Positions 34,142 to 47,460 of a stretch of 64,000 bases of DNA are shown one piece after another (the first letter of the stretch is position 1; the number at the start of each line of letters is the position of its first letter). The stretch is from Penelope pileata. Lineage: Eukaryota > Chordata > Aves > Galliformes > Cracidae. The DNA lies in NCBI GenBank assembly GCA_013396635.1, contig WBMW01004111.1, positions 426,205 through 490,204 on the forward strand, written 5' to 3'. The translations under genes were made by a program, and so were the position numbers. The notes under the pieces are model-generated. The model saw only the letters and a list, made by a program, of their open reading frames with translations. It was not told the DNA's origin and searched no databases.

Positions 34142-35582
34142 GGGAATTTAGGAAATAAATAGCTCACTTTCAGGTCATTCAGAGGCTAGGTCATGTTAGT
34201 TTCAATAAGATGGTGTTTCCCCTTCATATTAATGTTCTTATAGCATGTGGACCTACAAAGCATTTATTGGCTGAAAACTCAAGGCTGTCAGTGTGCTCAT
34301 ATGGACAATACTGGATTTATCGCACAGCCTTTGGTCTCTGGATATTTGGACCCCAGCAGCTGGAAATGGCGTGTATCTATGTGTATGCACTGATGGAGCT
34401 GTTCTACTTACCATTTACTGCACTTTCAGGAAGATACAGTTTTCCTGCCAGACTGGCAGGCAGCAGTGAGGTGGATCAGTTCAAGGCATCAGTGGAAATG
34501 CAGGCTCACTACTCAAGGTTAAATGAAGCTTGGTGTATGTGAGAGGAGGGTGACTCTGAGTGAATGGGGCAGAGGCCAGCTGTTGCCTTTAGGACCAGGA
34601 GGTGGGGATCTGATGTCTGTGATGCCTCAATGATGTCAGTCATCATCAGTAAGAGCAGGTACTCTCAGGAGCCCCTCATCTCCACTCTACTAAGAAATGC
34701 AAAGGTGGGCAGGCTGACAGAAAACCGGCATCTGTCTTGAACACCTCTACTCACCTGATATCTCTTTTCATCCCAACATATATTTATTCTTTTTCCCTTA
34801 TACTCACCGTGGACTATGAAATTCATCTATGCAGAAAAGCTCACCTATCTTATATTGCAGGTACCGCAAAAAGTAACTTTGATAGTCATTATAAAAACAG
34901 TCATCCTGTTTACAGAAGAACTGTTTGACAGCATTCTCTGGTGAATGACAACTATCTTTTGCCTGAGAACACTGTCTTTGCTCACTGAAATGTTCATGTC
35001 AAGAGCAAAGAATGTTCGTCTTCTTCACAAATCCAGAAAATCTTTTTTGCTTTTTTCTTTCTAAGACTCATGAGAATGTCTCTCACCCTTCTACCCACCT
35101 CTGGAGCCATTAATTCATGGAACAGAGTGAGCCATTCTTTCAAACAGTAATAAAAGTGTGTATATGTGATTCAGCTCCCTTTGGTTTCTATACCTACAGA
35201 GACATCATTATTTGATCAACTGTCTTTGGTTCTTTTCATGGGCATATCAGAGAGATTATAGTGTTTTTGTGCATAGATCAACTGAATTATTTTGTGCACT
35301 TACTTTCAGATGAAAAAATTTCTGGTTTAGACTCAGTTTGTGAGGATTCCCCTGACTATTAAATCCACCGATACTCGTTACCTTTGATCTTCAGTACTGA
35401 GTCAGATGGATCTCATGTAATACAACTATTGTCATTTTGCAGGCTAATGCACAGATCATCACTTCAGAGCTGTTTTACTTGGTAGCTGGTAATTAAGCTC
35501 CATCAAGTTATTTAGTTTGCCACTTTGGTGATTCATTTGTCTTAGGATCCTCCCCACAGAAACTCCCTCTGTGGCTTACAGA

Positions 35583-35905
35583 TCACAGAACCACAGAATG
35601 GTTGAGTCTGGCAGAAATCTCTGGAGATCATCCATTCCAACTCCCCTGAGCAACATCAGGTCTATGTAGAGCAGTTTGTTCAGGGTTGCATCCAATCGGG
35701 TTTTGAGTATCCTCCAAGGATCCTCCTACAATCCTCCAAGGATGAGGATTCCACAACAACTGGGCAGCCTCTTTCAATGTTGGACCTCCTCACAATAAAA
35801 AGTGGTTTCTTGTATTTTAACAGAAATTTTGACATTTTAGTTTGTGCTGATTGTCTTTCACTGCATTCCACTGACAGAATTCCACTGAGATTACCTAGGA
35901 GTTTA
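35583..35905 (-). mobile_element. CR1 LINE, 3' end, moderately diverged
   Basis: The plus strand starts CACAGAACCACAGAATGG, the reverse complement of the CR1 3' octamers, followed by the reverse complement of the CR1 3' region: ATCATCCATTCCAACTCCCC, GGGCAGCCTCTTTCAATG and TTTTAGTTTGTGCTGATTG. The latter part belongs to a CR1 subtype different from the copy at 27280. The upstream border is approximate. Confidence 0.87.
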
Positions 35906-36502
35906 GTTGTGTCCCTCAGCTGACAAACAGGAGAGCCCTGGATATCTGCAATTTTACTTCAGGCTCTTCAGCAAAATGTTTACCATGATGGTATATGAAT
36001 GTGGACTCTCTCACCACAGGCAGCTTCTTGTTTTGGCACGATGAGACAGCACAGGAATTCAAACTTGGTTTGTATCTTTCTCTGTGTTCTGGTAGTTAGT
36101 AGATGAAATGTGAAACAGAGGTTCTAGCAAATTTGACAGTAATGTACATCCATGGAATGGACAGATGTAAAGTGCCACTTCTTTGATAAACCCTTTATAG
36201 GCATTTGCCTTAATAGAAGCATGCCTGTTCTGAAGACACTGCTGAATTGAGGAAAAAGCTCAGGACAGCATAACTTCTGATATGAAATGGAGATTTTTCA
36301 ATCAAATACTCTCTCATCATATGATGTCTTAGGTGACTAAGTCAGTGTGTCTTAGTGCAAACACCTTTCCCATCTATTTGTGATCCAGAGCACAGATTCT
36401 TCTGTTCAAAGTGTTTAGCTACAACCATTTCACAAAGATGAGCGTAACAAACAAGTCTGCTTTTAAAATTGTGCTGCCACCCATTCAATTGCTCGCTTTT
36501 TA

Positions 36503-36570
36503 AAGAGTCTTGTGGTTAAAATGCTCATCTAGGAGGCAGGAAATCTAGGTTCAATTCCTTATGAAACTTG
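36503..36570 (+). mobile_element. tRNA-derived SINE fossil (MIR-like) or tRNA pseudogene
   Basis: TGTGGTTAAAATG at 36511-36523 resembles a Pol III A box, and GGTTCAATTCC at 36548-36558 is close to the B box GGTTCGAATCC. Their spacing fits a tRNA-derived head of the MIR kind (GTGGTTAAGAGC...GGGTTCGAATCC). The sequence does not fold into a sound tRNA by eye, so it is not an active gene. The body of a SINE after 36570 is not recognisable. Confidence 0.5.
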
Positions 36571-37084
36571 AATACTTTTCATTTCCTATTTTTCATGAGA
36601 ACCAGTATCTCACTAAGGCTTGATTAGGGAGAAGATTCATAATCATATAGTGTGAAATCATTCTGTATCTGCACATTTAACTTACAAGTAAAAAATGGGA
36701 TGTAGCTGATGAATTTTGGTAACTGCTACCAGAACTTGGAAGAGGAGGAAACAGAAGAAGAGAACAGATGGATGACTGTTTTGAAATGCATCTCCCCTAG
36801 TTCATGCCAGTCTAGAGACATAACTTTGGAGCCAGTCTTCTAAAATTTTTTTTTCCTCCCACAATAGCTACTATTTGACATTACTGATGGGCAGACCTCT
36901 TAGAGGGCCATGCTTTTCCAACAGCTTTTTATTCACAGAATATCCTTAAATATCCATTAAGATACAGTGAATTGGACAGCAAGCTCAATGGACACAAGTC
37001 ACCTTGTAAGGATTTTGACACATCAGAAAGTCAGCTACACCTTTATGATGCTTACACTGACATGACACAGAATAGGGCAACAAT

Positions 37085-37430
37085 GGCTTAAGGTCAAGGT
37101 GAGCTATGTCAGGGCCCTAAGGGGGCCTCAGCCTCCCCATGTGTGCCCATGTCATCTTATTAGCTCAGCCCCTCTTCCAGTGATGCTGTACACCGTCAGG
37201 CTCCACCACAGTCTTGCTCTGGGCCATGGACCATATGGATGTCTCAGCCTGATTTTGGCCCCATGGCTCTGTCCAATCATCCTGGGCCATAACTGGTCCT
37301 GATTTCCTGCATTGATCCTGGGCTGATCCCCTAGAGACTGATTGGCACCCCAAGTATGCCCTGCCTCCTTGCTGGCAGTAGTGGGTCGGGTTTTGGCTGG
37401 CAAGATCCACCCTTGCATGCCAGGTTATCA
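37085..37430. other. GC-rich block of unknown nature
   Basis: About 345 bp markedly richer in G and C than its surroundings, with CCCATG, GGGCC and TGGCCC words. Frames are open on both strands, with no recognisable protein. It may be an old LTR or other repeat; no terminal motifs are visible. Confidence 0.4.
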
Positions 37431-40400
37431 TTTACAGAATAAATATAACTTAGGAAAAGTATAAGTGATTTTCTTGTGTTCACATTAGCATGTACTAAGG
37501 AAATGGATATTTCACCCAAAATCCTTTTTGAAGGGCAAAAATTAGAGGAATTGTGTAACAATCTTCTTGCTGATGTGGAAAACTGAAACTGCAAATAAAG
37601 TAAACACTGATAGATTCCAAATAGAAGATGAATTTGCAGCTGCCGCATCCAATAGTTACTGCATTAAATGGAGCTGTGGGGTAGCATAACCATGGAAAAT
37701 CAAGCAAAGTTTGATTACCAGAGGGCCTCAGCTGAAAGTCTTGTTAGGGTGAAAAAAAAAAAAATACAAAAACAAAACAGAACAAAACACTCTTCCAGAT
37801 CATGCTCTAAAAAGGGACTTGAAATGCACACAGTGGAAAGAAAACTTTTAGTTATTCTAGGTGTTTTCATAGCATGCAAAATTTGCTGCATAAATGCTGT
37901 TTTCCCTCTGTTTTCTCTCACACATATGAGGATGGCTCAATATTTACATTCTTTTCACATTACAGACACCACACAAGTGAAGACAGCAAAAAAAGACTCA
38001 GTTTATAGAAAGTGAGAGTCAGCCTCTTAAACATGTAGAACCTCTCCAAAAGTTGACTTCATTTCTTCCAAGTAAAGCATTCTGTTAGGGTACAATTGCA
38101 ATGAAAGGAGGTGGCTGTTTTTCAAAACCATTTCTTAGGCAAAATACCAATTGTTTGCCTATCCTCTGTTAGAGTAAGATACGTAAACGCAAAATGTGAG
38201 ATTTATATTATACACTTACACTTAAACATATGGGTTTTGATCAGTGCATAATCCCAATCTCATTTTAACCATCATGACTATGTAGAAGAAAATGCTATTT
38301 CTCTTGCATAAATGGGACAGGTTCTTACAGAGACCTTTGGTGATATTATTGACTATTAGCGCTGGATCTTGATATTCCACTTGTGAGCAACCATACTTCT
38401 CACACTACAGGGAAGCAGAGTTTGTCACCCAGATGATACAAAGGAAAACATAGATTCACATGAATAAAAATTATTTTCTGTCATTTGTTTCTCTTGATCC
38501 ACAAAGAACAAGCTGCTTTGCCACTCATCACGAAAAGATCCATCAGGGAACAGATTACCTGGGTTATGATTTCCGGGGAAAAGCAAATGATATAGCAGAA
38601 GGCTAATGAAAAGAAGATGCTGAAAACATTATCTCAAAAGCAAAGAAAATATCCTTCTCCCACTTTTCACATACTTTTCCTGGTATGTCTGATCCTGAAT
38701 GCTGTTTTACCAATCATTGCTTTAAGCAAAATATCAGCAAAACCTCTAGTCTGTTTACTGGTATTGGGTATTTCTAAATCTGCCATAAGCATCCCTGCTG
38801 ATTCAACTCATTTGTCATCTTTGGTATTTCCGCTGCTCACATTGAATAATGTTAATGCTACCAAAAAAGCAGATGAAATGGTAACTAATAAGACCGCATA
38901 TTCTGAAAATTAAGAAAACTGTCAAGACTCTATTCTGATGTAATAGCCCTCCTCCAGTTCCTTCTTCTTTGTTACTGTCTTTTAAAACCTACACACAAAA
39001 ACGAATTTTGCCAATGATGTCTCCTTAGTGAGTGGTAAGAAAGCAGTGAAATGCATCAATACACAGATCCTACAAATAAATTGTATCCCTTCTGCTTCTG
39101 TTCATGCTTTTCATAGCATCTTGTCTTGTTTAACTGGAATTTAAAGCAAATAAAGAGAAAAAAACACTCATTTGAAGAAGTAAAGCTGTTTCCAACCATC
39201 TGCTCCAAGAAGAAAACAAACAAGTATTAAAAGAAAATGAAGTAAAAGCTATTTTCATGCAATTACTCACAAGCACTGCAATAGTCAGGGTGTACAGGAC
39301 ACAGTGGTATAACATGTTAGGATTCATGTTCCAAAGCAAGAGTCAGACTTCACTTTAGCCTTCCTTAGCATCTTTCACCTTCCTTTTGACTTCCCTTTCT
39401 CCCATCAGTTGCTGATCTGAAGCATTTATCTTTTTGCACAGAAGTGACGTAACAGTATGGTGAAGTGGGAAATAAATATTAACAACTCTCTAAGCTGCAT
39501 TTAACCTGTTTTTCACCTTTTTACGTTTTGGCATGCTCAAAGATTGGATGGGTGAATAGAATGACTGTTCCCAAGATTATGGGAATTTCAGTATGTCCTG
39601 AAGAGACACCTGTTTATTTCACTGTAACACAAAATAATTTTAGGAGGGATGAACAGCTCCAAATGTTGCTAATCTTGCATTTAAACAACATGGTTAGCAT
39701 AAAACAAACCTTCTCCTAACAGCTCTTGGGAATACCATTTTATTCCAATAAAACGCTGTAGCTTCAGTGTATCTTTGTGTGGATGTATTTATATGAAATA
39801 TAATGACCATGGTACTACATTTCAAGACACATGTTCAAAATATGCTCACAAGCATGTGAACACAAGCTCTGCTGGACACATGTTGTAGATTGATTTGAAG
39901 GCAGTATTTGCAAATGATTCATTTCACTTTGCTTCAGACTTCTGAAGGTTCAGTGTCTAAATCTGAACTGGTCATTGTCTGCAGCCAGAGTACAGAAATA
40001 TGCATACTCGGTTTATTCTTGTCCTAAAGTGAACTCTAAGATAGATCAGATGAATAGAAATTTCTCCAGAAATACCCATTTTACCTTATTGACAGAAAAG
40101 TGGTCTTACTCAGAGCTCTATATCTAACATCTAGATGCCATAAGGTCAGTTGCATTCCAGACATCTTGTGTATATGTGAAATTTTGTCTATCAATACGTA
40201 TGTATGCCTTGAAGGACACCAAATTCTATATCAAAATTCATCAGATGTTTACACCGAAAGTGTAGAAGTACAAGATATGAAATACCTTTAAAATGTCAGT
40301 CTCTACTGTTCTCTCTCATATAATGCCATTATTCAAAACCAGTTCTTAACTCCAGCTCTCATCTTCCCACAAGCCTGTATCTGTTTTCAGCTCCAGCACT

Positions 40401-43400
40401 GCTTTTTCTCCATCTTCCCCAGCTCATCTTTCTGCAGGTAAATCACATGACTTCTTACTATTTATCTACACAGCTTCAGTAGGAGATTGACAGGTGCTTG
40501 GCAATAAACTGTCTGTCTCCCAGAATGACCACAGCTATGAGAGCACCTTTAAAGTCGTGCATATGCAGGGCTGGACCACACTTGGAAACATGTGGGGATG
40601 CAGCCTTCAGGGTTTGGTTGCAAGTTGGAGCTGCAGCAGAAGTGAGTGTGTGCAGTGAAGAAGTTGTCTTCAGAGAGCTGGATTTGGTTGGCAAGCTTTG
40701 CTTTCAGTGTGTGCATAAGGATTTTTTTTTCCAAGAGCCTTTTACCTTGCTTAAATGGGGCAAACTTTCACCGAGCTGTCTAAAACAAAATTAAAGTTGT
40801 GTTCTTGCCAAATTTCATCATCTAGTTCCAGAGGATGAAGCTCTAGACTTTGCAAGTGAACACCCATCAGTGCTTTTATCATGGTAAAATTCCTATATTT
40901 TTCCTAGCCTCATTTCAGAAGCTACAGAATCTAGAGAACTTAAATATTTCCCTGCAGAGGCATAGCATGGGAGAAAAAAAAATGTAAAAATAAAAATAAA
41001 AAATGGCACATAATGTTAAATTTGCTTTTTCATCTGGCAAATCTATGGAAAAGTTTGTTAGTGAACCTAAAACTACAGAGTCTTAGTTCATCATGGTACA
41101 TGATTATAAAATGTTTGACAGCAGTATTCAATGCCCACCGATGTTTTGCTGATTACCTCAAATTACCATTTGAGGAGATACATAACCTGATTGCATTGCT
41201 CTTCAGTAATAAGACTTGAACAAGGAGTTTAGCTGTCTTACCAAAATTTAATGTCATTATATTCCTTGAAAATCCTGTAAAGCCGTAGTGACAGATGCTG
41301 TCATCACAGCTCATGCCAGTAGAGGCCTCTCCTTTCTTCTTCGCATTCCCTCTCCTTTCTCTCTGCAGAGATTCCAGATTCAACAAAAATCTTTGGCTGA
41401 GCAGCCATCAGGCTTCCTGTAATGTGCTGGTGCTGTTTAGACTCATAGTCTTCATGTGCAGACTATGTCACAAATGGTCTAGAAATATTGTGGCCTACAG
41501 CCACAATTAGTGTTTGAATAAGAGTCATAAACAGTCCTGTTCCATTTGAGTTACACCTCAACATTTCACAGGGATGCATTTCTTTGGCTCAAGTACTAGA
41601 AAAAAAATGGGTTGCCTATGAGTAACTTTTTGGTGTACATATCAGAAATTTCCATTTCAGCCATAACATCTGTAGTGTTTATTCAGTGCTGTTGAAGTCA
41701 TGCCTAAAAAAAACACAGAAGGCATTGCTTGCCACTTTCTAATGTACCAGAGCACATAGAGAACCTTATGTAAAACATTTGAAAGGGTGTCCATTTTTCA
41801 GGGAGCACTGACATTGTGGGGTCTCACTCTGAAATCCACCACATCAAAACACTCATGGTCACAGTTCATGTTGGAAATCCTGCCTTTTCTGAATTATCAA
41901 TGTTATTTTCCCAAACTGCAGCACAGACATTCCATTAAAATGAGTTCCTTCCTACTGTCGCTGTTCTGTGCAAATTTCCAGCTGTTTGTGATTAAGGAGA
42001 AGGACACGTCTAAAAGAAATAGACTTATGTGTCTTTTTTTTTCCCCTTTAAAAATGACAGTTTGACATTAAAAAAAAAAGTTTCCTCAGTAACTTACAGA
42101 ACTTTGAGCTTCTTAGTTTCACCATAAAAGCACATCTGAAGGACTGGTATACCACAGGCACAGACAAAAGTTATCACTTCCTACCTACTCTATCCCAGCA
42201 TTTCACTTGTGAATATCACCACCCCTGCAAGCCCACTCCCACGCTTCTCCTGTGCAGATACAACTTTCTGATGCATCAGTAATTACTGCATTTTCCCTCC
42301 ACTTATTTTTCTGCCTTCCATGATCAATGTGCTGCCCGGTGCATGGTGCTTCTCTGCCAAGTTCCTTCTAGTCATGGCAGATTGCCTTTAGGACAGCAGA
42401 GCTGCAGTGGAGAGATTAAATATGCAGCGAAGGAAATATGTTTCTCCCCACGGGATCTCCAAAGGTGAAAGCCTGACATTTTCACAGCTCTCTCAAGGAT
42501 TTTCTTTGCAGAATGGCATTAGGCCAGCTTGTGCTACCAGCTTGCTTAGTTTGTAAGCTACCAACTGCTTTCATAGCAGCTTGTTGCCTCCTCCCAACCC
42601 TGCCACCCATTTCTGCACTCTTCTCCCAAAACATGTAGCAGCATCCTCAAATGGTTCTAAAAGTCATATTTTTTTCCTGCCATTTTTTTTCTCTCTACAT
42701 AAGCATCTCTATTTCTGCGACCACATTTATCCAGAGATCAATCCAATACAGGCAAAATGTGGCTATTTGTTTAATCCAAAACATTTAGTCTATGCAAAGA
42801 ATATCGTGGTTTGGTAGGACCCAGTTCATCATATATCATTCATCATATATGGAGATTATGACACAGTGAACAGGCACAAAAGTGTAGAAAGAGTTTACCC
42901 AAAGCTAGGTGGCCTCACTAGACAAAACGAATAGATTTCCTCAGGCAACAAGAGCAAGGCTGTAATTTCAGACTTTGTCCTCTCTCCTTGTCACCAAGAA
43001 CTCAGTATTCATACGTATCTAGTTTGCTTCAAGCAAGGCTCAGAGTTACGTGTCTGCTGTCACCCTAACCACCATGCTACTTTCTTTAAACATTTGAGAG
43101 AGTAAATTGTCTCTTCCACAAATACATAAGGCTGGACTTGTAGCACATAAGGTGCTGGGTGATTGCATAAATTTCACCTGTGATATGAAACATTAACCAA
43201 CAAAATACTGTCTAAAATTTATGAAGATTTCCAAAACAAATTAGTAATATCTAATTGGCTCATGCCACTGGAAGCTCGGAGGAAGCCCTATTAAGAGTAC
43301 AATAAGTGAATACATCAAGACCTTACATTTTTCCTAGAAAAGACAACAACAACTTATTTTACTGACATTTAGAAAATGAGGATCTTCCAAAATTAAACAT

Positions 43401-45890
43401 AAACAATGTGAGTTGAATAGCCGAGAGTTCTGGGAAGACATTGCTGCAGCTTCATATTTCTCAGGGATCACACCCAGAAAAAGGTACGGGAATTCAGCAT
43501 TGAGAAAAAAGCTACAGTAAGCATTTCACCCTGAACTTCTTAACCCCATCAGCAGGGCCAAAACTAAGTGGAAATGGAATCAGGACTGCTTTTGTGGTCG
43601 ACCAGCATTAGACTCATGGGCAGAAGCCATCATGATGAGGTTTGTAATACTGCAGTCAAATCTACTGTAAAATAAATGGGAAATTTCTGTCTCTAAGGTT
43701 GTCTTTCCACAAGCTTTTATTGCCATGACAATTCTTTAAAACTATTGAAATTTAGTGGAAAGGTGTGGGAGGGGAGGGGGGAGGAAAGTTGGGCCTAAGT
43801 CATTTAACCACAGCTCCAAGAATAGGCAATTTTGCTGTGCAGACGTGACAAATGAGTGTTTCGTTTTTAACAAAAAAAATACGAATATGTGAAACACTAC
43901 AACTTTAGGCAATCCAGAGCTTCAAAAAGTTTTAGAAAGACGATCTTGAATTGTCATTTAAATAGTGAAGACAAAAAACATGCAAAGCCAAATTTATACA
44001 GGGGAATTAATTTTTCTTTGCAACGCAGTGTACAAGGGTGATCTTTTTACTTGCACCACCACAATGAACAAGTGTATTTTAATAAAATCTCTTTCAACAT
44101 AATGCTAAATGTAGAGCATTAACTTGCGATCATGTTAAATAAAATTTTTAAGATTTTGTATACTAGGGGTTTATACCAGCGTGATTGATTTTGTTTCCAC
44201 TGGTATACATTTTCTAGCTTGGCAGTAAGGATATGACACAGTTGTTTGACCACAGTGCTAGCTTCAGCACTTCTTTCCTCTTCCTTTCTGACTTTCTTTG
44301 GGATGCTTACTGCCTGCCAGAGATATTTGTGGGCATAGCGAGGAACCAGAGCAGGATCCAGACTAGAAATAAACATTTTTTCCCCTAGAAGAATCAGTTC
44401 CCCTATCCACCTCACCATGTCTCGTAAATGCCGTCAGTATAACGGAGAAGGAAGCCCTTGGAAGTGTAGCTGGGGACAGTTTTAGGAGAGAGCAGGCGTC
44501 GCTGAAACTGACCTGAAACCATGTCTTGCGGCTACCTAGGGAACATCAGGTGATGTTTTCAGACCTGTATGTTGTCATTTGAGTGCTGTATTTAAAACCT
44601 GCCCTAAGGCAATAAAGAAAAAAAAAAAAACTAACAGTTTTTGCATGCAGAAATAGGAGAAAATTAGCTCATGCCCATGATCCGTGTGAATGATTGAAAT
44701 AGACTACTTAGCTTTTTAAATGGCAATTCACTGCTGAAAAACTATAGGCTGAAGGAGATGCATCATCTACATTTATTACTTTGTTTTTTTGTGGTTAAAT
44801 CAGTGATATTTGATACGATTTTCTTATTTACATGTTAAAAAGTTTGCTTCTATATGCTTGTTTAGAAAAGTTGAGGCTGCAGTTTAATGCCAGTTAGCAT
44901 ACAAAAATCTTCATCAGTACAAGCACATTTCATAAAACTTAAGTTATATCAGATATTGCTAAAAACACTCAGAGCTGGAAAAAATTTCTGTATTTTTTTG
45001 ATAGAGTCAACAGATATTTTGTAGGAAAGTAATTTTATACTTCAGAGAAAAATTGAAGTTGAAAGGAAATTAAAAACAACAACAAAGTCGAAAAGAAAAT
45101 TAAAATAACTTGTTTTTGTTACCAAAAATCCCTGAATATAACTGTAAAACAAACCTATATAACTTCATGGTTTTTTTAAGGATAAGTAAGAAAAAAATGT
45201 GTACATCAGCTATGACAGGTTTCTTTTGGATTTTCTGGTTGGAACCACATTCGTTTCTAAAATAGCTTTAAATAATCATTTGATTGACTTGTCCATTGAT
45301 TAACAACTGTCTAATGTCCAGCATTGATTGTTCTTTGCACCATAATTTTACAGAAATATTAAATTTTAAACAAAACTAGTTTTTAATCAAAACAGTCAAA
45401 AACAATTGTCATTAAAAGATGTCCCTATTTCTTAGTTCTACAAAAAATAATTTCTAAGTTTCTAGTATAGCCCATCAGAAATTTTCTTCCTTGAATCATT
45501 TACTAGTTTCTCTTATTTTCTTTTATTTGTGGTCTACATTAATAGATGGATGCAAAAAAACATTCACTTCCAAATCTCATTATCATCTTGAAGCAGTAAC
45601 AAAGGCTTTGAAATTTTTCAGTTGAGGAAATTTAATTTCATTTTGAAGTGAAAAGTTGGCTTGTCCAAATAGAACATTCATTTCTAACCAAAAATACAGC
45701 AGTTCCCAACTGGACAGAATCACTGTCACTGTGTAGCCCACAGTGGCTCTCTTTTGGTTCTTGTAGAATCAGTTGCTCACAGTGAAGCTACAAGACCTAA
45801 AATCAATCCTTATACGATTCATCATCCATCCTTATCTGCCAGTCATATTCAATCAGTCGCTTACAGCAGAGGAAGAAAGCAATCCATTCT
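37431..45890. other. Intergenic DNA upstream of GHRHR, no recognised feature
   Basis: AT-rich, with short homopolymers (37749, 40977, 44619) and a G-rich tract near 43770. Frames at 38617-38913 (plus) and 44418-44119 (minus) are open for about 100 codons but match no family I know. Confidence 0.65.
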
Positions 45891-46815
45891 CGTAGAATCA
45901 TACCATCATGGAATGGCTTGGGTTGGATGAGACCTTGAAGATCATCCAGTTACCACCCCGTGCTGTGGACAGGGTCACGGCCCACCAGATCAGGCTGCGC
46001 AGGGCCCCATCCAACCTGGCCTTGAACTCCTCCAGGGATGGGACATCCACAGCTCTCTGGGAAATCCGTTCCAGTGCCTCATTACCCTTTGAGTAAAAAA
46101 TTTCCCCATAATATCTAACCTAAATCTCCTTTCTTTTACTTTAAAGCCATTCCCCCGGTACTATCACTATCAGATTATGTAAAAAATTGGTCCCCCACTG
46201 CTTATAAGCTCCTCTCCAGTACTGGAAGGCCACAATGAGATCTCCCCGAAGCCTTCTCTTCTCCAGGCTAAACAAGCCCAGCTCCCTCAACATTTCTTCA
46301 TAAGAGAGGGGCTGCAGCCCTCCGAGCATCCTCACAGCCTCCCACAGCCCCACATCCCTCCTGTGCTGGGGGCCTGAGGCCTGGACGCAGTGCTCCATAT
46401 GGGGCCTTCCGAGGGCAGAACAGAGGGGGACAATCCCCTCCCTCTCCCTGCTGCCACCCCTCTGCTGGGACAACCCAGGATACCATTGGTCTTCTGGGCT
46501 GCAAGAGCACACTGCTGGCTGGTGTGCAGCTTTTTGTCCATCAGGACCCCCAAGTCCTTCTTTTCAGGGCTGCTCTCAAGGAGTTCTCCTCCCAGTCTGT
46601 ACACATATCTAGAATTGCTCCTACTCAAGTTCAACACCTTGCCCTTGGCCTTGTTCAACCTCATTACATTCCCTTGGGCCACTTTTCAAACCTGCCCAGG
46701 TCCCTCTGGATGCTATCCCTTCCTTGTGTTGTATCAATGGCACCGCTCAGCTGAGTGCCATCAGGAAACTTGCTCAATCCCACAGTCTGGCCTTAGCTGA
46801 TCCCTCTCAGAGTTG
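45891..46815 (-). mobile_element. CR1 LINE, 3' part including the end of ORF2
   Basis: At about 920 bp this is the longest CR1 in the window. The 3' end is at 45891 (reverse complement TAGAATCA...GGAATGGCTTGGGTTGGA). It includes the coding end of ORF2, the LINE reverse transcriptase protein: minus-strand frames at 46682-46332 (with YRLGGELLESSPEKKDLGVL) and 46512-46141 (with RELGLFSLEKRRLRGDL). These are parts of one protein now split by a frameshift between about 46510 and 46420, so it is dead. The 5' truncation lies near 46815. Confidence 0.92.
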
Positions 46816-47423
46816 TTCTCCTCTTAGAGGAATTTGATCATCTAAGTGTAAGGATTTGGTGCAGAGAACATGTATAAGGGGGCCTTGGCTGGAAAATAAT
46901 GTAATTTCCCATAGATTTTGGACATATTTAAAGGAAAATGTTATTACAGTGGGTTTTTTGGACTAATGTTAATACCAGAGAATGGCAGAAGAGCATGTAG
47001 CAAAAGCTGTGCTAGTTTCTGAATGTTGTAGTCTAATAAAGGATAGTTGTTAGTACAGTCGCTTACAATTCAGGGAATAATTTACAGCAGCTGGATGTTA
47101 ATAATAAACTAAAAAGCCCCACAGAAACGTTTGTTAGTTGCCTTTATATTTTCATTGAATAGGCCAGTAACAAGGTATGATTTCCTCATAAACTGCTGTT
47201 GTCCTGACCTGGCACTAAGCAAAAGTCACATGTGAAGGAACATTTGCTTTTAATTAAGCAGGTGGATAATTACTTCATTATCAGCTGCTAATCACCATTT
47301 AAGATTTTTATGTCTCTTCTCCAGGAAGAAATTTTGGCAATTAAAGCCACATGGAAAAGTATAACCTAAAGTATAGCCCATTCTTTAACAAAATGATATT
47401 TATTCCTTCTGAGCCACTTCACA

Positions 47424-47460
<37 letters not shown>

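Noticed and set aside
38617..38913. 98-codon plus-strand frame with a hydrophobic segment
   Set aside because: No recognisable family and no supporting splice or promoter context.
46390..46800. 136-codon plus-strand frame
   Set aside because: It is antisense to the CR1 ORF2 fragment, and the real frames are on the minus strand.
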